A stretch of 64,000 nt of DNA, taken from assembly GCA_045605145.1 (NCBI GenBank), contig JAZUPH010000080.1, positions 40,231 to 104,230 of the forward strand, read 5' to 3'. The stretch is from CAMNAO01 sp045605145. Its GTDB lineage: Bacteria > Bacillota > Clostridia > Oscillospirales > Oscillospiraceae. This document shows, piece by piece, positions 61,096 to 64,000 of the stretch. A model generated the notes under the pieces. It saw only the letters and a list, made by a program, of their open reading frames with translations, was not told where the DNA came from and made no database searches. Each line of letters opens with the position of its first letter. Positions within the stretch are counted from its first letter, which is position 1. A program made the position numbers and the translations under genes.

Positions 61096-61136
61096 CAAAA
61101 AATATCCGCAGGCCTTGCACGGTCTGCGGATATTTG
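61096..61136 (-). terminator. Terminator of the SPFH operon
   Basis: AAATATCCGCAG pairs with CTGCGGATATTT (61124-61135 with 61100-61111); the minus-strand copy runs into six T. Confidence 0.85.
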
Positions 61137-61139
61137 CAT

Positions 61140-61343
61140 TTATTCTATATCCAGTTCCGGCGGAACATCCAGCGCATGGGGCACAGGACGGCCGTTCTTT
61201 TTGCGCTGGCGCACGCACTCTGTGAGCAGGTACTCGATCTGCCCGTTTACCGAGCGGAAGTCATCCTCCGCCCAGGAGGCAATGGCGTCATACAGCTTCG
61301 GCGAGAGACGCAGGGGCACCTGTTTTTTCTGGTTATCTGCCAT
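61140..61343 (-). CDS. Ribbon-helix-helix (Arc-like) DNA-binding protein
   Basis: 67 residues. Short basic N-terminal strand (KKQVPLRLSPKLYDAIASWA) then two helices (DDFRSVNGQIEYLLTECVRQ), the ribbon-helix-helix pattern of Arc/MetJ repressors, and a C-terminal tail. It is 2 nt after the UPF0145 gene and has no strong Shine-Dalgarno sequence, so translation is probably coupled. Last gene of the SPFH operon and a candidate regulator of it. Confidence 0.8.
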   Translation of the reverse strand: MADNQKKQVPLRLSPKLYDAIASWAEDDFRSVNGQIEYLLTECVRQRKKNGRPVPHALDVPPELDIE

Positions 61344-61345
61344 GA

Positions 61346-61657
61346 TCAGCGATATTTCACGGCAGTGCCGTACGCGATGACCTCGGCCGCACCCTGCATA
61401 ACGGCAGAGCCGGCATAGCGCACACCGACGATGGCGTCCGCACCAAGCGCCTCCGCCTCAAGGCACATACGCTTTGTGGCCAGGGCACGGGCAGTATTCA
61501 TCATCTCTGTATACGACTTCAGCTCGCCGCCCACCAGGGTCTTGAAGCTTTGAGAAATATCGCTTCCTATGTGCTTGCTTTGTATAGTGCTTCCCTTTAC
61601 AAGGCCAAGCATCTCAATTTCCTTTCCGGCAATATAATCCGCGGTCACAAGCAACAT
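61346..61657 (-). CDS. UPF0145 (YbjQ) family protein
   Basis: 103 residues. Family signature: EIEMLGLVKGSTIQSKHIGSD, MNTARALATKRMCLEAEALG, ADAIVGVRYAGSAVMQGAAE. The family forms pentameric rings and is sometimes called heavy-metal binding; role not established. GGAGG precedes the ATG. Cotranscribed with SPFH genes here. Confidence 0.9.
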   Translation of the reverse strand: MLLVTADYIAGKEIEMLGLVKGSTIQSKHIGSDISQSFKTLVGGELKSYTEMMNTARALATKRMCLEAEALGADAIVGVRYAGSAVMQGAAEVIAYGTAVKYR

Positions 61658-61670
61658 TTATATATCCTCC

Positions 61671-61889
61671 TTAATATTTATCAAGATCGTTCGTTTCTTC
61701 AGAGCGGATCTCACCTACCCTCTGCACAAAGACATACACCGCCAAAGCCGCAAAGGCCAGAGGGATAATGCACATAAGTATCCTGACCCAGTTTGACAGC
61801 GGTACACTGAAAAACAGCACTGCCATACCGCCATAATACAGCAGCAATAATATTGCCACTAAAGCCGGCGCGATGTATTCCTTTTTCAT
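61671..61889 (-). CDS. Small two-helix membrane protein
   Basis: 72 residues from ATG 61889 (MKKEYIAPALVAILLLLYYG), which starts 1 nt after the SPFH stop; a longer frame overlapping SPFH is unlikely. Two hydrophobic segments (about 7-28 and 35-53) and a charged tail (QRVGEIRSEETNDLDKY). Unknown function; likely partner of the SPFH protein. Confidence 0.75.
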   Translation of the reverse strand: MKKEYIAPALVAILLLLYYGGMAVLFFSVPLSNWVRILMCIIPLAFAALAVYVFVQRVGEIRSEETNDLDKY

Positions 61890-61890
61890 A

Positions 61891-62922
61891 TCAGTACAGG
61901 CTGCCGGAATTGACCACCGGCTGGGCGTCACGGTTGCCGCACAGTACCACCAGCAGGTTGGACACCATGGCGGCCTTGCGCTCCTCATCAAGCTCCACAA
62001 CCCCACTGGAGTTAAGGCGCTCAAGAGCCATTTCCACCATACCCACTGCGCCGTCCACGATCATCTTGCGGGCATCGATGATGGCCGAAGCCTGCTGACG
62101 CTGCAGCATGACGGCGGCGATCTCGGTGGCGTAGGCAAGGTAAGTGATGCGCGCTTCAACGATCTCGATGCCGGCATCATCCACCCTGTCCTGTATCTCG
62201 TCACGGATGCGGGTTGCAACCAGATCGCTGGAGCCTCTCAGGCTACCATCATCGGCCACACCGTCACCGGTGGTGTCCACATTGGGCGCCACATCGTAGG
62301 GATACAGGCGGACAATATTTCTCAGAGCAGTATCGCACTGGAGAGACAGATACTCCTTGTAGTTATCCACGTTAAATACCGCCTTGGCAGTGTCAACGAT
62401 CCGCCAGGTGACGGCGATGCCTATCTCAACAGGATTGCCGAGGCAGTCGTTGATCTTCTGGCGGTTGTTGTTGAGGGTCATGATTTTGAGGGAAAGTTTC
62501 TTGTTGACCACCTCAACAGAGGCGGAACCGTCTGTGCCGGTGGTAACAGGGATGGTCACGGTCTTGACATCACCGCTCTGGTTCAGCTTGGTCTTCGCAG
62601 CAGGGTTCACGGCAACGCAGAAGGGGTTGACATAATAAAAGCCGTTCCCCTTGAGAGTGCCGATGTACTTGCCGAATAGGGTGAGCACCAGCGCCTCCTG
62701 CGGTCTGAGGACCTTGAGTCCCAGTGCGGGGATCCAGCCGACACACAGGGTGACAAGGCCAAGTACAAACAGGACAATACCCAAGGCGTACACGCCGCCG
62801 GTACAGCTGTCCATAATAATGCCGCCTGCTATCACGCAACCGAGGGCAAGGATATTAGCAAATATTACCAGCAGCAGCACAGCCATGCCGTTCTTTTTAT
62901 TTGACAACACGATTTCTTTCAT
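61891..62922 (-). CDS. SPFH/Band 7 domain membrane protein
   Basis: 343 residues. Two N-terminal hydrophobic segments (about 11-33 and 44-66), then the SPFH/PHB domain (LRPQEALVLTLFGKYIGTL, GNPVEIGIAVTWRIVDTAKA, FNVDNYKEYLSLQCDTALRN) and a helical C-terminal part (IEIVEARITYLAYATEIAAV, QRQQASAIIDARKMIVDGAV). Stomatin/flotillin-like proteins organise membrane microdomains. GAGGAGG precedes the ATG. First gene of a four-gene operon. Confidence 0.9.
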   Translation of the reverse strand: MKEIVLSNKKNGMAVLLLVIFANILALGCVIAGGIIMDSCTGGVYALGIVLFVLGLVTLCVGWIPALGLKVLRPQEALVLTLFGKYIGTLKGNGFYYVNPFCVAVNPAAKTKLNQSGDVKTVTIPVTTGTDGSASVEVVNKKLSLKIMTLNNNRQKINDCLGNPVEIGIAVTWRIVDTAKAVFNVDNYKEYLSLQCDTALRNIVRLYPYDVAPNVDTTGDGVADDGSLRGSSDLVATRIRDEIQDRVDDAGIEIVEARITYLAYATEIAAVMLQRQQASAIIDARKMIVDGAVGMVEMALERLNSSGVVELDEERKAAMVSNLLVVLCGNRDAQPVVNSGSLY

Positions 62923-62944
62923 TTACAAAGCCTCCTCGCTTTGA

Positions 62945-62956
62945 TTTGATATCAAA
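62945..62956. promoter_or_regulatory. Perfect 12-bp palindrome at the SPFH-operon start site
   Basis: TTTGATATCAAA, directly next to the -10 box (62957-62962) on the downstream side. A candidate operator, perhaps for the ribbon-helix-helix protein encoded last in the operon. Confidence 0.6.
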
Positions 62957-62985
62957 ATCATATCACTATAATATTCCATTGTCAA
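62957..62985 (-). promoter_or_regulatory. Promoter of the SPFH operon
   Basis: TTGACA (62980-62985), 17-nt spacer, TATGAT (62957-62962) on the minus strand. Confidence 0.8.
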
Positions 62986-63082
62986 TAGGTTCAGGAAAAT
63001 TCTTTTTCAGGCTTCAAATCCCCCAATGTGCATATTGACCCGTGCATACGCGCAAAGCCGAGCCAAAAGGACAATTTATCTA

Positions 63083-63112
63083 TTGACTTTAGCACATGTA
63101 AACGAGTAAAAT
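63083..63112 (+). promoter_or_regulatory. Promoter of the DUF1846 gene
   Basis: TTGACT (63083-63088), 18-nt spacer, TAAAAT (63107-63112), 46 nt before the ATG. Confidence 0.55.
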
Positions 63113-63158
63113 AAATGTGTATTGGGTTTTTTAGACCTGTCATTTTCGGAGGCGCATT

Positions 63159-64000
63159 ATGTTTAAAGCCGGTTTTGATAACGACAAATATTTGCAGCTT
63201 CAGTCCGAGCAGATCCGTAAGCGTATAGGCCAGTTCGGCGGCAAGCTGTACCTTGAGTTCGGCGGCAAGCTGTTTGACGACAACCATGCATCCCGCGTAC
63301 TGCCGGGTTTTGAGCCTGACAGTAAGATCCGTATGCTGATGCAGCTTAAGGATGAGGCGGAGATCATCATCGTCATCAATGCCGATGACATTGAGCGAAA
63401 CAAGGTGCGCGGCGACTCGGGCATCACTTACGGGCAGGAGACTCTGCGCCTTGTGGACATGTTCCGCAACAAAGGCCTTGAGGTGGGCGGCATCGTCATC
63501 AATTTCTATGACGATCACCCCAGTGTGAAGGCCTTCCGCAACTATCTGCAGGATCTGGGACTTAAGGTATACCGTCACTACTACATCCCCGGCTACCCCG
63601 GCGATATTGAGACCATCGTCAGTGAGGATGGCTACGGCAGAAACGATTATATCGAGACCAGCCGTTCTCTCATCGTTGTCACCGCTCCCGGCCCCGGCAG
63701 CGGCAAAATGGCCACCTGTCTGAGCCAGCTTTATCACGACCACAAGCACGGTATCAGCTCCGGCTACGCAAAGTTTGAGACCTTCCCCATCTGGAATCTG
63801 CCCCTGAAACACCCAGTCAATCTGGCTTACGAAGCCGCAACCGCCGACCTTAACGATGTGAACGTCATTGACCATTATCATCTTGAGGCTTACGGCAAAA
63901 TGGCTGTCAATTATAACCGCGACATGGAGATTTTTCCTGTCCTGTCCGCCATGTCCAAGCGGGTCGGTTCTGAGACACTATACCGCTCCCCCACTGACAT
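63159..64000 (+). CDS. DUF1846 protein (3' end outside window)
   Basis: Partial gene: 280 complete codons are visible of a family of about 500 residues. ATG 63159 follows CGGAGG. Family marks: KAGFDNDKYLQLQSEQIRKR, FGGKLYLEFGGKLFDDNHAS, VLPGFEPDSKIRML, ETSRSLIVVTAPGPGSGKMA, a glycine-rich loop (GPGSGK) like a P-loop, and SGYAKFETFPIWNLPLKHPV. Structures of relatives suggest an ATP-binding enzyme of unknown reaction. Own promoter. Confidence 0.92.
   Translation, partial: MFKAGFDNDKYLQLQSEQIRKRIGQFGGKLYLEFGGKLFDDNHASRVLPGFEPDSKIRMLMQLKDEAEIIIVINADDIERNKVRGDSGITYGQETLRLVDMFRNKGLEVGGIVINFYDDHPSVKAFRNYLQDLGLKVYRHYYIPGYPGDIETIVSEDGYGRNDYIETSRSLIVVTAPGPGSGKMATCLSQLYHDHKHGISSGYAKFETFPIWNLPLKHPVNLAYEAATADLNDVNVIDHYHLEAYGKMAVNYNRDMEIFPVLSAMSKRVGSETLYRSPTD

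Overview
The window (GC-rich, roughly 55-60 % by eye) reads as chromosome of a Gram-positive anaerobe of the class Clostridia, most like the Oscillospiraceae/Ruminococcaceae side of the group. Reasons are the gene order rimP-nusA-rnpM-ylxQ-infB-rbfA-nrnA-truB-ribF, the order tlyA-nadK-argR-recN, genes for Mini-RNase III, RqcH and a DUF1846 protein, AGGAGG ribosome binding sites, TTGACA/TATAAT promoters, and CCA-encoding tRNA genes. No insertion sequence, prophage, CRISPR array or rRNA gene was seen. The taxonomic call is inference from gene content and synteny.

Layout. 1-7017 (-): a five-gene envelope cluster of zinc-ribbon membrane proteins, a TPR protein with a degenerate (pseudokinase) kinase domain, an acidic membrane protein, and a TPR/Cna-like/DUF2135-like protein cut by the window edge. 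7255-8475 (+): S41 C-terminal protease. 8530-10685 (-): rqcH and mrnC. 10866-12290 (+): MATE exporter. 12343-20031 (-): the nusA-infB translation/transcription operon with a promoter and an attenuator-like leader hairpin. 20398-23867 (+): ddl, murF, an RluA-type pseudouridine synthase and tRNA-Thr. 24073-31438 (-): oppF, D, C, B, A, preceded by a membrane protein and an MBL hydrolase. 31721-33657 (+): a two-component system. 33802-34554 (+): an FGE/SUMF1-like protein. 34631-39672 (-): tyrS, recN, argR, nadK, tlyA. 39920-43844: zinc-ribbon membrane protein, sirtuin, guaB, 8-oxoguanine glycosylase. 43872-49767: glycerate kinase (-), then a LarA-like nickel-pincer enzyme, a two-subunit UxaA-like dehydratase and a GntP permease (+). 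50067-58535: M28 peptidase, an unknown membrane protein, dinB with a small partner, a divergent LexA-like XRE/S24 repressor, a plsC-like acyltransferase, a CrtC/AttH-like lipocalin protein and a nucleotidyltransferase. 58617-60629 (-): another zinc-ribbon membrane protein. 60985-61060: tRNA-Val. 61140-62922 (-): SPFH, small membrane protein, UPF0145 and ribbon-helix-helix proteins. 63159-end (+): DUF1846.

How genes work together. Most of the window is core information processing and cell-wall synthesis. The parts that look like unexplored biology are: the pseudokinase/zinc-ribbon envelope cluster at 1-7017; the LarA-UxaA-GntP hydroxyacid operon, whose transcription start lies in a 38-bp inverted repeat; the dinB/S24-repressor switch, whose intergenic region carries three copies of a 13-bp element, one inside the dinB promoter; the hairpin leader in front of rimP; and the SPFH operon, which has a perfect palindrome at its start site and encodes its own small DNA-binding protein. 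All promoter, operator and terminator calls are from direct reading; none has been tested by alignment or folding software.
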